A stretch of 64,000 nt of DNA from Hydrangea macrophylla (GCA_033977485.1 CM066988.1:140127359-140191358), one strand, 5' to 3'. Positions 32,827 through 45,459 are shown, numbered from the stretch's first letter. Notes: generated from the sequence alone by a model not told the origin. Numbers and translations are program-made.

Positions 32827-35100
32827 TGTCACGACCCATCCCAGTACGCGTGGAAATAGGACACGTGGCACGCCATCAAGGCTCAACCAATCATCATCTA
32901 ACAATACACAGCGGAAAGAACTGTAAAACAACCCTAGATATTTTAAAACTTAGGAAACATTTCCCTCTGAGTTGACAAATCCATTGAAAATTTGAGAAAT
33001 AAAAAGTTTTGGCCAAATGAAAACACATTCAAAAGAATCAGTTCTGAAAACAGAGGTTCAGTCGAGTGCTCCTAGGGTCCAGTCGACTGTTCCTAGCAGA
33101 AACTAAAACCCTAAATTCTCAACAGAGGTCCAGTCGACTGATCAAGGAACCCAGTCGACTGTACTGGTTACTATTTGGATCAGTAGCTAAAATCTACAGT
33201 AGTCCAGTCGACTGATCAAAAGTCCCCAGTCGACTGTTAAGCAGAACCAAAATACAACATTTTCAAAAGGGGTCCAGTCGACTGATCTGGAGGTTCAGTC
33301 GACTGGTTTTACCATTATTAGAAGCAGTGGCCAAAAATCAACAGTGTTCAGTTGACTGATCAAGGGTCTAGTCGATTGTTTCCATTACTATTTACTTTCA
33401 GTGTCTAAACCCCACGAGATCCAGTCGACTGACATAGGGTCCAGTCGATTGCTCCTCTGCTGGGCAGTCCTGTAATGATAAAACTAACACATGCTTCTCC
33501 AATATCCAAAAACAACCACGACCACCAAAAATTTCAACATTTAAGACATAACTACAGATGTTCAATTACCAAATTACAATACTACGAAACTAATCCATGA
33601 TTCTATTACAACGTTTTACTATTTACAAATCCTTACACAAGATTAGGATTAAAACAAAAACATATACAATTGGGATTTCCCGGCGTTCCTCGGCCTCACT
33701 CCTCACGATTCTTCTTGTCTTTCTTCTTACCTGCAATGGAGTACATCTCCACTGCTCAGCTATATGCTGAGCGTACAATTCTAAATGTATGCTTATATGA
33801 CAGTTCATGGTTTAAGCATCTAAAACACATAGAAATAATCTCTAGGGTGAGTGGTACGCATTCATCCGGTCGATGCCGTAGGAGGCCCACCTCTCCTACG
33901 CATCTCGTACACTGGTTGGGCCTTCCTCCATACCAGGTATCGTGTCCTGGTTGGGCCCACCTCCAATCCAGACACAACCAAAATTTCAATTCCATCACAA
34001 TCACAATCAAAATTTCCAATCCTCAAGGTTCGAGGAGCTTACCCCGGATGAATTTGCACCAAACTCCCCTTTGACCCAAGTAGACACATAACATGCTCAC
34101 ATAAACAGTTATACGTGCTTTTCATATAATTTCACGTGCATAATTAACGGGCCTAATTAATAGATGAATTTCGCCCGGATCCAAAGATATCAAAGTTGAT
34201 GTTCAAAACATGAAAATCCATATATTTCATAGATCTAGAATTCATACCTCGTGCGATTCTCTTGAAACTTTGAAGGATCGTCTGGGGGGCTAAATAAACG
34301 TCGGATTTCAAATTTGAGACGATTCCTACAAGTTTTACTGGGTTTTCCCCAAAAGTCTAGAAATTAGATTTTTACAAAAATTGGCCGAACACGACCTAAG
34401 TAGTATCAACACGTAGGTCTTACCTCCACGAGTTCAAATATGAAATCTGGAGAAAATCTGACGGACGAACGGTCGTCGATCGGCGTCGCAAAGCCCGTGG
34501 CTACCAAATCTCCCTTCTCTCTCCTCTCTCTAGATATTTTTGGAAAGTTTTTGGATGAGAATGAAATCTCATCCACTTCTATATATAGACAAACTTTCTG
34601 GGAATTACGTTTACCTCCCCGCAAGTTTTTCAAAACTTCTCATTGACCCATGAAACTTCGCACACGTTCATTTTATAACTTTACGAGTGAAAACTATAAA
34701 TTTCAAAAGTTTCTGACTAGGTTTCGTTTGGTCCAAACATAACGTCCGAAACTCTATTCTGTGGAATCTCTACACAACCTACCTTTTTAATTCACGTATC
34801 ACTCACGTTCTCACCACAATTCTCAAAATGATATACTAAAGTATCCAAATACCAGAATTATACTACATAGGTATAATTACTATTCACAGGAATACCAGAT
34901 AAAGTCAAATAATATTTAAATCATATAAATGTCATTTAGTCATGCCAATGTAAAATGTGAAATTCCATGCTCTCGTGTCCTCACTGACACCTCACCGTTG
35001 ACCCACGTCAACTTCAACTCAAATTATTAATAACATTACTAATTTCAAAATCTCAAATGATGCATTTTCAAAATCATAAATTTTTGGAACGGGTGTGACA
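32827..35100 (-). mobile_element. Solo LTR 3, gypsy-type, TSD TCCAC
   Basis: A 2,274-bp segment starts TGTCACGACCCATCCCAG and ends GGAACGGGTGTGACA. Perfect TCCAC repeats (32822-32826, 35101-35105) fix it, and removing it restores a normal copia leader. The sequence is the reverse complement class of LTR 4. Minus-strand promoter: TATA at 34588-34580 preceded by GGGGAGGTAAACGTAATTC (34620-34602). Donor-like GAGGTAAGACC lies near 34424 and an acceptor-like CTCCATTGCAG near 33731. CAGTCGACTG palindromes at 33080-33431. Confidence 0.9.
33059..33452. repeat. CAGTCGACTG palindrome array in LTR 3
   Basis: Exact copies at 33080, 33131, 33152, 33205, 33227, 33275, 33296 and 33422, with variants (CAGTTGACTG, TAGTCGATTG, CAGTCGATTG). 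Pairs about 21 bp apart repeat every 50-75 bp. Confidence 0.95.
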
Positions 35101-35308
35101 TCCACGATTTTAGCAAAAAAAATTTTTGGATGATTCTGGTTTGTTTTTGGATTTCTCACTGATACAGATTCGTATTTGGATCGATCTCGCACTGATTCGC
35201 GTTCGTTTTGGATCTGTCCCTGATTCTGGTTTGTTAGTTTTGTGTTTTTGGATCTGTCTTTGATTTTGGTTCGTTTGTTTTGAGTTATTTAATTGCTTCG
35301 TTTTCATA

Positions 35309-36201
35309 ATGGCTGCTGAACGCGATGATTCGCTTCAAGCAATTAGTGTTAAACTCGATGGAAAGAATTTTGCATATTGGAATTATGTGATGAAAATTTT
35401 TTTGAAGGGGAAGAAGATGTGGGGTCATATCAATGGAGATTTTAGTAAATCTACGAATGAACATGCTGATAAATTTGCAGAATTGCTAAATGTTTGGGAA
35501 ACAAACAATTCAAAAATCATTACTTGGATCAACATCTCCGTTGCTCCCTCGATAGGTATGCAATTGGCAAAGTTTGAATATGCAAATGAGGTGTGGGATC
35601 ATTTAGCTAAATTGTTCACAGTCCAATTTTGCGAAAAAGGTACCAATTAAAGTGTGATATTAGTGCCCTTGAACAAAAAAATTTGAGTATTCAGGAGTTC
35701 TATTCTATAATGATAGATTTTTGGGATCAGCTGGCTCTTATAGAGTCGCCCGAATTGCGGGCGTTTGCACCATATATCGCTAGTAGGGAGGAACAACGTC
35801 TGGTTCAGTTTTTGATGGTTCTATGTGATGATTTTGAGGGCCTTCGTGGGTCCATTCTCCATCGTAGCCCACTTCTGTCAGTTAATTCTGTTGTCCATGA
35901 GTTAGTAGCCGAGGAAATACGTCTCAAGACTCAGTCTGGAAAGGGAATTCTCCCCAACTCTACTCCGTCTGTTTTAGCAGCCCCTTTTCGACCACCATCT
36001 ACCAATCAGAATAAGCCTTACTCGAGAGTTGGTAGTGATGTATGTAGCTACTGTAAAGAAAGGGGTCATTGGAAGGCTCAGTGTCCTAGGTTGGGTCAAG
36101 CAAACCAGCCCAATAGCAGCAATCAGCCCTCACATGGTCGACCACCACAACAACAACCACCTCAATCTTCTCCTTGGAAATCAGACAACCAATCTCAGTA
36201 G
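35309..36201 (+). pseudogene. Copia gag with zinc knuckle, frameshifted
   Basis: Starts MAAERDDSLQAISVKLDGKN, the copia gag N terminus, and continues to the CCHC knuckle CSYCKERGHWKAQC and a Pro/Gln/Ser-rich tail. A one-base frameshift near 35625-35640 splits it: frame one ends CEKGTN-stop while the other frame resumes RKRYQLKCDI. A TAG at 36199 ends the second part, probably from CAG. It would encode the capsid-like protein that packages the element RNA. Broken, so non-functional. Confidence 0.85.
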
Positions 36202-36876
36202 CGTTCGTATAGGCCTCCACAACCTAACACTGTAGCAGTTGTACCACCATCAGACTCATTTGGACCTGGTTCCCTTTTCCCATCCACTCCGTCCATGACC
36301 TTCCTTGCTGAGCAATTTCAGAAGTTCCTTGCCACACAACCACATGCTATGGCCACCTCTTCACTAGGTATGTCTTCAGGTATATCCTTAGGTATTTGGA
36401 TCTTAGACTCTGGAGTTTCTAATCATATGTCACCTGACTTGTCGTCTTTTGCATCCTTATGTCCTGCTTCTTCTTTGCCTGTTATGACTGCTGATGGTAC
36501 TCCCATGCCATTAACAGGTGTTGGGTCTGTTGTTACACCTCATGTATCTCTCTCTAGTGTTTACCACATTCCTAAACTTACTATGAATCTTATTTTTGTT
36601 GGTCAGCTTTGTGATGCAAGTTACTTAGTCTCTTTTTCTTCTACTTTTTGTCATGTGTAGGATCCGCAGTCTCAGACGCTGATTGGGACAGATCGTAGGC
36701 AAGGGGGATTATACATCTTGGACAAGCTCAATGTACCAATGGTTGCAGCTTCTAGTGTTGACTTGTCATCCTTTCATTTGAGTTCATCTTCGTCTAGTTT
36801 TTATTTATGGCATTCTCGCCTTGGTTATGTTTCAGCATCTCGTTTAAAATTTTTAGCTTCTACAGGGCAGGTATAT
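36202..36876 (+). pseudogene. Copia pol start: protease and pre-integrase region
   Basis: The frame includes WILDSGVSNHMSPD, the copia aspartic protease motif with V in place of the usual A or C after DSG, then YLWHSRLGYVSASRLKFLAS, the GAG-pre-integrase region. A TAG at 36658 interrupts it (CHV-stop-DPQ). Similarity stops at ACAGGG near 36870. Confidence 0.8.
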
Positions 36877-37845
36877 AATCATGTTGGGTGCATACTTAAA
36901 GGAAAATGATCAAAGAAAAAACAAACAAAAAGTCAAGTATCACATTTCAAAATCATATTACTCATCTCAGTTCTATTTCCTTATTTATTCGTGAGATACT
37001 TTTTCCATCCTAAATAAAATATGGAACACAAGCACTTAAATTAAGCAAGTGTTTTCCCCACAAGTATATATATATGTAAGAGCATCTGGTACCGTGTCTG
37101 TGTCAAAGAGTTATTAGTTCCCAACTTATAGAATCTCTTTATTTTAAAATCAAATTTGAATTTAAATAATGTCACATGACTAAAATAAAGTTTAGAAACT
37201 ATCGATTTCAATCATCACAGTTAAGAAAGTTTTTACCTTGCAATTATCTATGAGGAGAAAACTATTTTGACATTTACATCTGTCTGGTCGGAGGAACTAT
37301 TTTGACATTTATCACTTGAAGCAAAAAATGGTTGAAAAAAAGAGCTAGCATACCTCTGCTTTAGGCATTCCTCCTAATACCAAAGAAGTAGAAGAGAGTA
37401 ACTGTCATTTGTGTCAAGAAGCTGATTTAGAGGCTACTGGAACAGTGTCTTCAGCTTTCGATCAGGTAATAAACTGGTAAGAAGGCAAAAAAGAGTAAAA
37501 TATTGCACGCACATGATATGTTTTTAAGACCAATCTTATTGAGACCACAGAAAAAATAAGAAAGGAGCAAGTTTGGCAGCATGTCTGTGTATATCAGTGA
37601 TTAGTCATCTCATGTTAGATAACACACGAAAAATAACAAGGACTAACTATCACTAGTGGTAGTCGGTTCAATTTTGAAAACATAACTCAGTATTGCTATC
37701 TGCTTACTTTATACTTCGGTAAGTGCATGTGCTTAAGTCAATACAGAAGGATGGAAGCATACTAGATAAGGTGAATTCCATTCATCAAATAACTAAGAAG
37801 GAGAAATGAGAGAGGAATTCTACCTTGAAATGAACAATTCTTTTA
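36877..37845. other. Non-coding region after the copia truncation
   Basis: AT-rich. A 43-codon open stretch at about 37349-37480 has GIPPNTKEVEES near its start and a donor-like CAGGTAATA, but I do not recognise it. Confidence 0.4.
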
Positions 37846-38336
37846 CGGCCCGTTTGGTTCATGGATTCTTAGGGTGGATTTTTGATTCCACCTTAAGATT
37901 ACTAGTAATCTTAAAATTTATCCTTGTTTGGTTCATGGATTATTCATTGAATTGTGGGTCCCATTGGATTTAGAATCCACCCAAAGGTGAAAAATAGAGT
38001 GGATTCTAAATCCTAGCTTAGAGGTGGTATTCTCAAATATTACTGGAGTTTTGGTTTTCTAATTTCATACTACCTAAATTAGCCCTTATATTTGTGAAAG
38101 GTATAAGTTAATGTCATTCCTATTATGGATAGCTTTCAAGGGTAGTTTTTGTATTTAACATTATTCCTATTTCATTTTCCATGACCCAACCAAACACTGG
38201 ATTCTAAATCTACCTAGGATTCCACTCGTGAACCAAACACATTGCAAGGATTCAGATTCCTAGTAAATTGATTACTAGTATTATGATTCATGGTAATTAG
38301 AATCCACCTAAAATAATCTCTGAACCAAACGGGACG
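37846..38336. mobile_element. Tourist-like (PIF/Harbinger) MITE, TSD TTA
   Basis: Ends CGGCCCGTTTGGTTCA and TGAACCAAACGGGACG, one mismatch in 16, with TTA repeats (37843-37845, 38337-38339). 491 bp without a transposase. Confidence 0.85.
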
Positions 38337-38339
38337 TTA

Positions 38340-40067
38340 ATGACTCAAAGCCTGTAAAAGCGTGGCGCTTTCCCACTTTTGATGTCACCATTCCTGCACC
38401 ACATAGTTAATTCCGTTAATGGGAAAGTTGTGGATACAATGCCATAAGATCACAACACAGGATATTAACAGAAAAGGGTATTGATTAGTCTACCCCCTTT
38501 TTCACAAGCGTCAATTTCCAATAGCAACTTGGAACCAAATAGTAATGTTAAAGAAAAAAATTATCCTGAATAGAATTGAAGAGTTTTGATTATCAAAATG
38601 TTATCACCTAGCGTTAAAAATGTCTATATCTTTCACTCTGCCAAATTCTATTGTAATGTGGCCATGGCCAAACATTAACCTAATCTTAACTTTAAAGAGT
38701 TTAACACTCTTTAGTACTACCAAGATCTTCTCTACAATTTCAGTTGTAGTAACCTAAAAATTTTGGCTGATTTATGCTGCATACATCTTTATTGCATACT
38801 CACCGAACTTAATCTATGAAGTGTATAATTGAAATTTGGAAAAGGTCTAGAATAGGCAAACCTATATTATGATTTCTTCCTTTAGTTATGAGTCTCATAG
38901 GATTTATTCAAATCCGTTTGATTTCTGAATAACCCAGGTGGAGTATAGCTCAAAGATCATGTATGTTAGTAGTCCTTGCTGATATTGATAAATCCTTCAA
39001 TAAAGCATTACTATTCTGGTTATAAGTGAATCGAATTCTTGTCGGGTGTGACCTTTTCAACTACATATAATGTATTGCATAAGCAAACACTGTGTGTTAG
39101 GTATTTACTCTATCGCACATCACATGAAAACATAAAGAAAAAGACAACTAGTAACTCATGAAAACACTGTGTGTTAGGTATTTACTCTAACCTACCGTTT
39201 CATTTTTTTATGTCATTGAACTTCACAACTAGTAACTCATATACATTGGGTTCTACACATACAAAAAAGACAACAAATTGCATATGAAAACATACCTCTC
39301 TTGACTTTGGTACAGCAACTGCTGCTGCAGAATAATAGAGAAGTCAAGTCATATAAAACTCCAGAAAATTGCAGACTATGAAACTCCATGGATGAGGTTC
39401 AGTTAAAATAGAGGGTATTCCGGAATAACAAAGAAGACAAATCATATGAAACTCGAGAGAATTGCAAACTATGATGTTAGTTTCTTTTATCAATATATTT
39501 GTCCTTTAATTAGCTCCCTTTTAGAAATCAAGACCAATGGAGGCTTACATATGTGAAAATCTTAGCAATTTCAGCTATAATATTCAGACACGTGGCAAAA
39601 ACCCTAAAATAAAAAACCCCTACTCAGATTTGGGAAAAATTCAATAGATGAAAATTAAAAATAGTGAGAGTGAAGTTAGAACTAATATTAGAAGCTACAT
39701 GATATTTTTTTTTTGGTCATAAGCTATATGAATTCAAATTAATGAAATCTACATAGTAGCAATTACAAAAAATAAAAGATATCTACACAATGAAAGAGAC
39801 ATATACCCAATTTGTAGAAAAGTGATAACGATATCTACAACTAAGGTCAAGCAACTAAAATAAAATAAAATAAGTCTTAAAACTCAGTTTCTCTTTAACC
39901 ATCTCTAACCAAAGATGTGGTTAGAGAAAATAGATTTTAAGACGGTCAATTAGTACAACTTTCAACAAAGTTACACACAAGACTAAGAGAAGAGGTTAAA
40001 GGTTTAGATATGAAATCTATATAAAATATTTATAGTTTAGTCAGAGTCTCAGAGAGTCTTCAAATAC
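38340..40067. other. Non-coding, likely intronic or 3' to the synaptotagmin-like exons
   Basis: No further exon of that gene was found. A short direct repeat (AACACTGTGTGTTAGGTATT) occurs at about 39089 and 39163. Confidence 0.4.
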
Positions 40068-42820
40068 TGGCCATGTTATAGAATCTTCAATAGCATCTCG
40101 TATCGTTTCCTACACGAGAGAGAATAATAGTCTCATCAATCGAAGATATCATAAGTGACATACGTCTAATAAATTTAAGAAACGGTATCAAATGCAGTGA
40201 AAAACTCATAAATCCAATCACTGTGAGTTATCATACGGTGTTCACTGTTTAGCAAAATAACATATGTTGACCCTTCTGGACAGAAAAGTACTTATGAAAA
40301 GTCTAATAACTAAGGATGGAAATTTGATTGACTGATATGCACAATGGGACTAATCCAAAATGTCACCATAGTAGCCATGTATGTTTAAATTTGGGAAACC
40401 AAACTTGTCTTGACATTCCATGCATGTATGTAGTATGTACATGTCACACCCGTTCCAGAAATTACATGTTTATAATATGACAATGTGGTAACATGTGAAT
40501 TAGTAATGTTTATTAATAAGTGAGATAAGTGGTTAACTATAGTCAACGGAAGGTGTCGAGTAAAGACACGGTGATTCGGTAGTCATTGAGATATTCGTGT
40601 GATTAAATGACATTTATGTGGATTAAAATTATTTAACTTTACCTGATTCCCATGAATAGTAAATTATACCTGTGTATTATAATTTTTGGTAGTTTTGTTG
40701 TCACTATAGAGCATTTGGAGAACTGTGATGAGAACGTGAGTGATATGTTATATAAAAGGTAAGTGGTGTAGAGATTTCACAGAATTTAATTTTCGGACGT
40801 AATTTTGGACCCAAACAAGACGTAGACGAAAACTTTTATAAATTTTAGTTTTCACTAATGAAGTAATAAAATGGACGTGTGCGACGTTTCAGGGAATAAT
40901 TAGGAGTTTTGAGAACTCGTGGGGAGGTAAACATAATTCTCGAGAGTCGTGCCTATATATAAAAACTCATGAATTGATTTCATTAGTTCAAACCTAATTT
41001 GGAAATCAAGAGAGGGGAGATTTGGGAATTTGGTTGCTACGAGCTTTCCGACACAAATCGACAACCTTCCGATCGTCATTTTTTCTCCAAATTCTAGATT
41101 TGAGCTCCTTGGGGTAAGGGCTTCATTTTGATACTAGTTAGGACTCGTTTGGTTAAGTTTTTATAAAAGTCCCAATGTTGAAGTTTTGGGAAAAACATGT
41201 CTAAACTTGTAGGAATCCATTGTAATCGGAGATCCGACGTTTAATTGGTCTCCTAATTCATTCTTCAAAGTTATAGGAAAATCGCACGAGGTATGAATTC
41301 TAAGCCTATGAATTATAGGAAATTTCATGTTTTAAGTATCGGGCTTAATATTTTGGATTCGGGCGAAATTCATGTATTAAGTAGGCACATTAATTATGCA
41401 CACGAAAATGCCATGAAAGCACGTATATGTGATTATATGAGCATGTTATGTGTCTATGTGGGTCAAAGGGGAGTTTAATACAAGTTCATGTCGGGGTACG
41501 CCTCTCAATGTTTGAGAGTTACAGTAGCGACGGCTACTTGCTTGGTTTGGGAACCGGCCCTACCATAGCAGTCGGGTGCAATGGTTGATAGACTCTGGGC
41601 TTGCCATTGGCATTGCGGTTGATAGACTTTGGGCTTGCCGATATACCGGATGAATGCGTGTCACTCTCCCTAGAGACTATTTGTTGTGATTTAGATATTT
41701 AATGCATGAATTGTCATATAAGTATATGTTTAGAACTGTGCACTCAGCATATAGCTAAGCAGTGAAGATTTACTCCATTGCAGGTGAAAGAAAGAAAGGA
41801 AAGAAAAAGCGTGAGGAGTGAGACTGCTGGAGCGATAGGGATCCTTCTTTTGTACATGTTTTTGTTTTAAATTCCAAATGATGTAAAATAAATTTTGAGA
41901 AGTTTAAACTGTTAACTTCAACTTGGGAGGTTTGGAATGACTGAGGATGTTGTAATACGTTATAAAACTACTTGTGGTTATGTTGTAATGAATCTGAACT
42001 CATGGATTCGTGTTTTGAATGTTTAACTCGTCAAACTCGTGTTTCTGGAGGTATGTAATAAAACTTTCATGTTTTAATACCAAACAAGCCTTAACTTGTT
42101 CTGTTATTGTTTCTTTTCGTGGATTACTATGTATTAGTGATGTTCTTGAAAGGCTAGTATAGATTGTGAAGTTTAAAGTGCAAACATGTTTGGTAGAATG
42201 AAAGGAAAGAAGGTTGTTTGATGCCTAAGGCAAAATTCTACAGCTTGTGCAAAATTCTGCTAAAGGGTTATTTAACCGGTCGAATGGGGTTGTTCGACCG
42301 GTCGAATGACCCCTGCTAGAATCCTTTTTCTGTACCTTTCAGAAATTTTTAAAAGGTTTTGATTGGTTTTTAGGGTAACTTTGGGATCCCTTTTAACATA
42401 TATTCATCCGATTCGAAATATAATTACGTTTTCAATTTTGTACGGATTTTACAACTCGGAGGGAAATGTTTCCTAAAGTTTTATACACTCACGGTTGTTT
42501 TAAAGTTCTTTTCCGCTGCGTATAGTTATTAATTGGTTGGATGAGCCTTGGTGGCGTGCCACATATCCTATTTCCGCACGTTAGCGTGATGGGTCATGAC
42601 AGTACAATTGTGACTGTGTATAAAATTATAAATGATTGCAATTAGTAATGAATATCTGACCCATCAAAAGACACATTCATTTGTAACATCAACATGTGCA
42701 TTTGAGAGGAAAAAAAATAAGAAGAAAGAATAAAATTTCTCGAACCTCAATAGCATCAGAGATTCCTGGAATTGCCAATTTCTCACCACCACCAAATTTG
42801 AGTGTAAAGTCCAACTTTTT
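40068..42820 (-). CDS. Two exons of a synaptotagmin 4/5-like (SMP-C2) protein, partial
   Basis: Minus-strand exon 42820-42746 (75 bp, 25 codons) follows an acceptor CCTATAG and reads KKLDFTLK...AIPGISDAIE. Exon 40109-40068 (42 bp) follows CTCGTGTAG and reads ETIRDAIEDSITWP, ending at donor GTATTT. Joined, they match the end of the SMP lipid-binding domain and the linker before the first C2 domain of plant synaptotagmins that tether ER to plasma membrane (family knowledge). Both are in frame without stops. The intron between them contains solo LTR 4; without it the intron would be about 470 bp. I did not find the N-terminal membrane segment or C2 exons in the window, so this may be a fragment, or a gene with exons I missed. 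Confidence 0.65.
40442..42601 (+). mobile_element. Solo LTR 4, gypsy-type, TSD GTACA
   Basis: A 2,160-bp segment starts TGTCACACCCGTTCCAG and ends GATGGGTCATGACA with perfect GTACA repeats (40437-40441, 42602-42606). It is a plus-strand relative of LTR 3. Core promoter: CTCGTGGGGAGGTAAACAT (40916-40934), TATATATAAA (40954-40963). Donor-like GGGGTAAGGGC near 41111; acceptor-like CTCCATTGCAG at about 41774-41784 followed by a Lys-rich short open stretch. One exact palindrome TTCGACCGGTCGAA at 42293. It sits within the intron of the synaptotagmin-like exons, antisense to them. Confidence 0.9.
42271..42306. repeat. ACCGGT-centred palindrome pair in LTR 4
   Basis: TTTAACCGGTCGAA (42271) and the perfect 14-bp palindrome TTCGACCGGTCGAA (42293), 22 bp apart, each followed by TG. 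Same position in the LTR as the CAGTCGACTG arrays of LTRs 3, 5 and 6. Confidence 0.9.
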
Positions 42821-43396
42821 CTATAGGCACAAAGATATGGACATTTGTCCTATCAAAACCAAGTGTGCAATAAATTTTTTTTAACAGCAAAGAAGCAATT
42901 TCATTGATAATTATAGTTGCATAGAAATTTGAAGGCACCTAAGCAGAGGCCAAAACAAAAATCCCATCAAAACCATCCCACCATAACCCAGCCGATAAAG
43001 GCACACAAAAAAAAAACCCTCTTTCAGGAAATAATACAAACAACTTGTATGCATCCTAAATGAATCATTACTAACCCCATACTAATGCCAATATCGTCCC
43101 ACAAAAAAACAATTCAACTAGAATGAACATAGGACCCAAGAACTATACAACAATTAGCCACATGCATTAAAATATATCAAATGTACATATATATATATAT
43201 ATATATATGTTAGCGTGGCTCAGTTGGGTGCAAATCAACAGACTTCACTCTTTCTTATCTTTGCACAAGTTTTTGCTGATTCACTAATATATGTTAGCAT
43301 GACAAGGGTGAAGATCCAACATACAAAACAAATGAATGTTTGTGTTTTTTGTTCCATTCGCAAACTGCGAATAGTAGTAACTAATTCAAAGTGAAC
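42821..43396. other. Non-coding flank of the synaptotagmin-like exon
   Basis: No upstream exon of that gene was seen. Contains an (AT)n tract (about 43188-43208). Confidence 0.45.
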
Positions 43397-43401
43397 GAAT
43401 A

Positions 43402-44939
43402 TGTGACGTCCTGCAAAAATAAAGCGTGTTTCCATTAAAAAAATAAAATGAATTACACTTTGATTCTTTAAAATAAAAATACAAACTTTATTTAAAACTC
43501 CCAGCAGGTCCATATTCTCCACGGATCTTCTATATCATCCTTAACCTTATCTCCCTTCCAGGCTTCGGTTACCGGCACTGCCTGCATCTAAAAACCACAC
43601 CGGAAAGTATACAATATGACATGAATAATAAAGGCTCAAAAGGATAATGACAATCGAATACATAGAACGACATCAAATCAATTGACCAATCTCACAACCC
43701 AATTGCTCACACTACCCAAACGCTCATACCAATAGCATCATATCAGGTTCCTCTTGGTCACATAGCAAGAGACATCTCACCTCACCTCACCCGTCTCCAG
43801 TACGTCGGTCCCTGAGGCCTGTTGGACTGTTGGTAGGTGTTCCTTGCTCATGACCCTTTAGTCCCATACCACTTAGCAATGAACACATACTCATTGATTC
43901 CAAATGAAAACACAATATAACTGCAAAAAGAGTACAAGTAGAGATAACTAAGAAATACTCCGGAGAATTTAGAAAGCATATTGTACACAACCCGGTACCT
44001 ATAAATGATGTTGAGCAACTCCCAAACACTTCTCTTCTTCTTCTTTCCACTAACCCGAGGTGTAATATATCTATAATTGTGTATATATATATATATAAAT
44101 CTCTGTCTCTATATATATGTAAGCTATATATAAAATGTGCTGGAGAGAGAGAGAGAGTGTGAGAGAGAGAGTTGAGGTGAGGAAGATAGAGAAATGTAGA
44201 TAAATTAGTAAATTGAATGAAAGAAAAGTGATTTATTTATAGACTTGTGAAACTTGGTCACCAAGTTGGGACTTGTGGTCCACAACACAAACACACACAC
44301 AATACACACACCACACAAATGCATAGCCCTCAAATGAACACACGCACAACATATACACCACACAAATGCATAGCCCTTAAATGAACACATGCACAACACA
44401 CACGCCACACAAATGCATAACACACAAATGAACACATGTACAACACATACATCACACAAATGCATAACACACAAATGAACACATCAACAACACATACACC
44501 ACATAAATGCATAACACACAAATGAACACATCTACAACACATATACCACACAAATGCACATGGGGTGGTTAGCATAGTTTAGAAAATCTAGTTAGAAAAA
44601 TATAATCTTTCATTATAATAATTATTCTTATAATTGTATTATTAAATAATAGAATTAAAAAGTCGTGTAAATACAGAAAAGGTCATTTAAATACAAAAAT
44701 GGGTATTTTATCAAAATGATTAAAATCGAGATGTCTTCTAAACGGAGATCGAAAAATCTTAACTTCCAACACGAATACCAAATCATTTGATCTCACGCAA
44801 CTTTTCCCAAAAAATTATATTTTCAGTTCATGACTTACGAAATTGGAAAATGACCAAAATACCCCTGTGACCAATTTTCGCTAAAATCGCACACGAAGTC
44901 TAAATTGTTAATTTAAACATGAAAATACGGGTTACTACA
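43402..44939 (-). mobile_element. Solo LTR 7, gypsy-type, near-perfect TSD
   Basis: A 1,538-bp segment starts TGTGACGTCCTGC and ends ACGGGTTACTACA. Flanks GAATA (43397-43401) and TAATA (44940-44944) agree at 4 of 5. The start AAAATAAAGCGTGTTTCC resembles LTR 1. Minus-strand TATA: CTATAAATAAATC at about 44230-44242. Contains a minisatellite (44285-44560) and GA tracts. Confidence 0.7.
44285..44560. repeat. Minisatellite of ACAAATGMATA/ACACAAATGAACACA units
   Basis: About four to five units of 55-62 bp containing CACACAAATGCATA and AAATGAACACAT. It creates long but incidental minus-strand Cys/His-rich ORFs. Confidence 0.9.
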
Positions 44940-44944
44940 TAATA

Positions 44945-45424
44945 TTATTACTATTAACTTTATTTCAAGTCTGAGAGGCTATGGCACACCAATCCACCAA
45001 TCAAAACAACAAGAAATGAATTAGTTACTTGTATATTCACACGCCAGATCTCAAATAAATTCAACAATTGATGCATAAGAACTGCTCGATTACAAGGGGG
45101 AGTAACCGAAAATTCACGAACTTGAATGTGTGATTGAAATAAAAACTACGAAAAAATTGAATCAGATTTGAAAACTTGGTGCATAGGATGAGTTGTATAC
45201 CTGAACCAAAAAAAGAAAAGAAAAAAAGAAAACAAGACAAGACAAGACAAGAGATCAGTTGATACCGTAGAGTTTGAGAGAGAGAGAGAGAGAGAGAGAG
45301 AGGTCGTCGGCGGTGCTGGCGACGGCGCCGCAGGTGTCATCGGCGGTGGTGGGGTGAGTTAGTGGGCGGTGGTGGAGGTAAGGGTCATATTTGGGGGTTT
45401 TTTCTCCCCTCTATTAGGGGTTCT

Positions 45425-45459
<35 letters not shown>

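Larger units (their letters stand above)
32561..36876 (+). mobile_element. Truncated copia retrotransposon interrupted by solo LTR 3
   Basis: 5' LTR 32561-32795, initiator-Met primer-binding site, gag and the start of pol (protease and pre-integrase zinc region), then loss of similarity near 36876. Integrase, RT, RNase H and the 3' LTR are absent. Solo LTR 3 (32827-35100) splits the leader 30 bases after the LTR end. Gag and pol are broken by one frameshift and two TAG codons. Not mobile by itself. Confidence 0.85.

Noticed and set aside
37349..37480. Open stretch containing GIPPNTKEVEES and ending in a donor-like site
   Set aside because: Plausible exon composition but no acceptor tract, no neighbour exon and no recognised family.
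44205..44575. Long Cys-rich minus-strand ORFs
   Set aside because: Produced by the CACACAAATG minisatellite; no domain.
45146..45340. Pro/Ala/Ser-rich minus ORF beginning MTPAAPSPAP
   Set aside because: Arises from GA and GGCGG repeats; no continuation into a recognisable protein.
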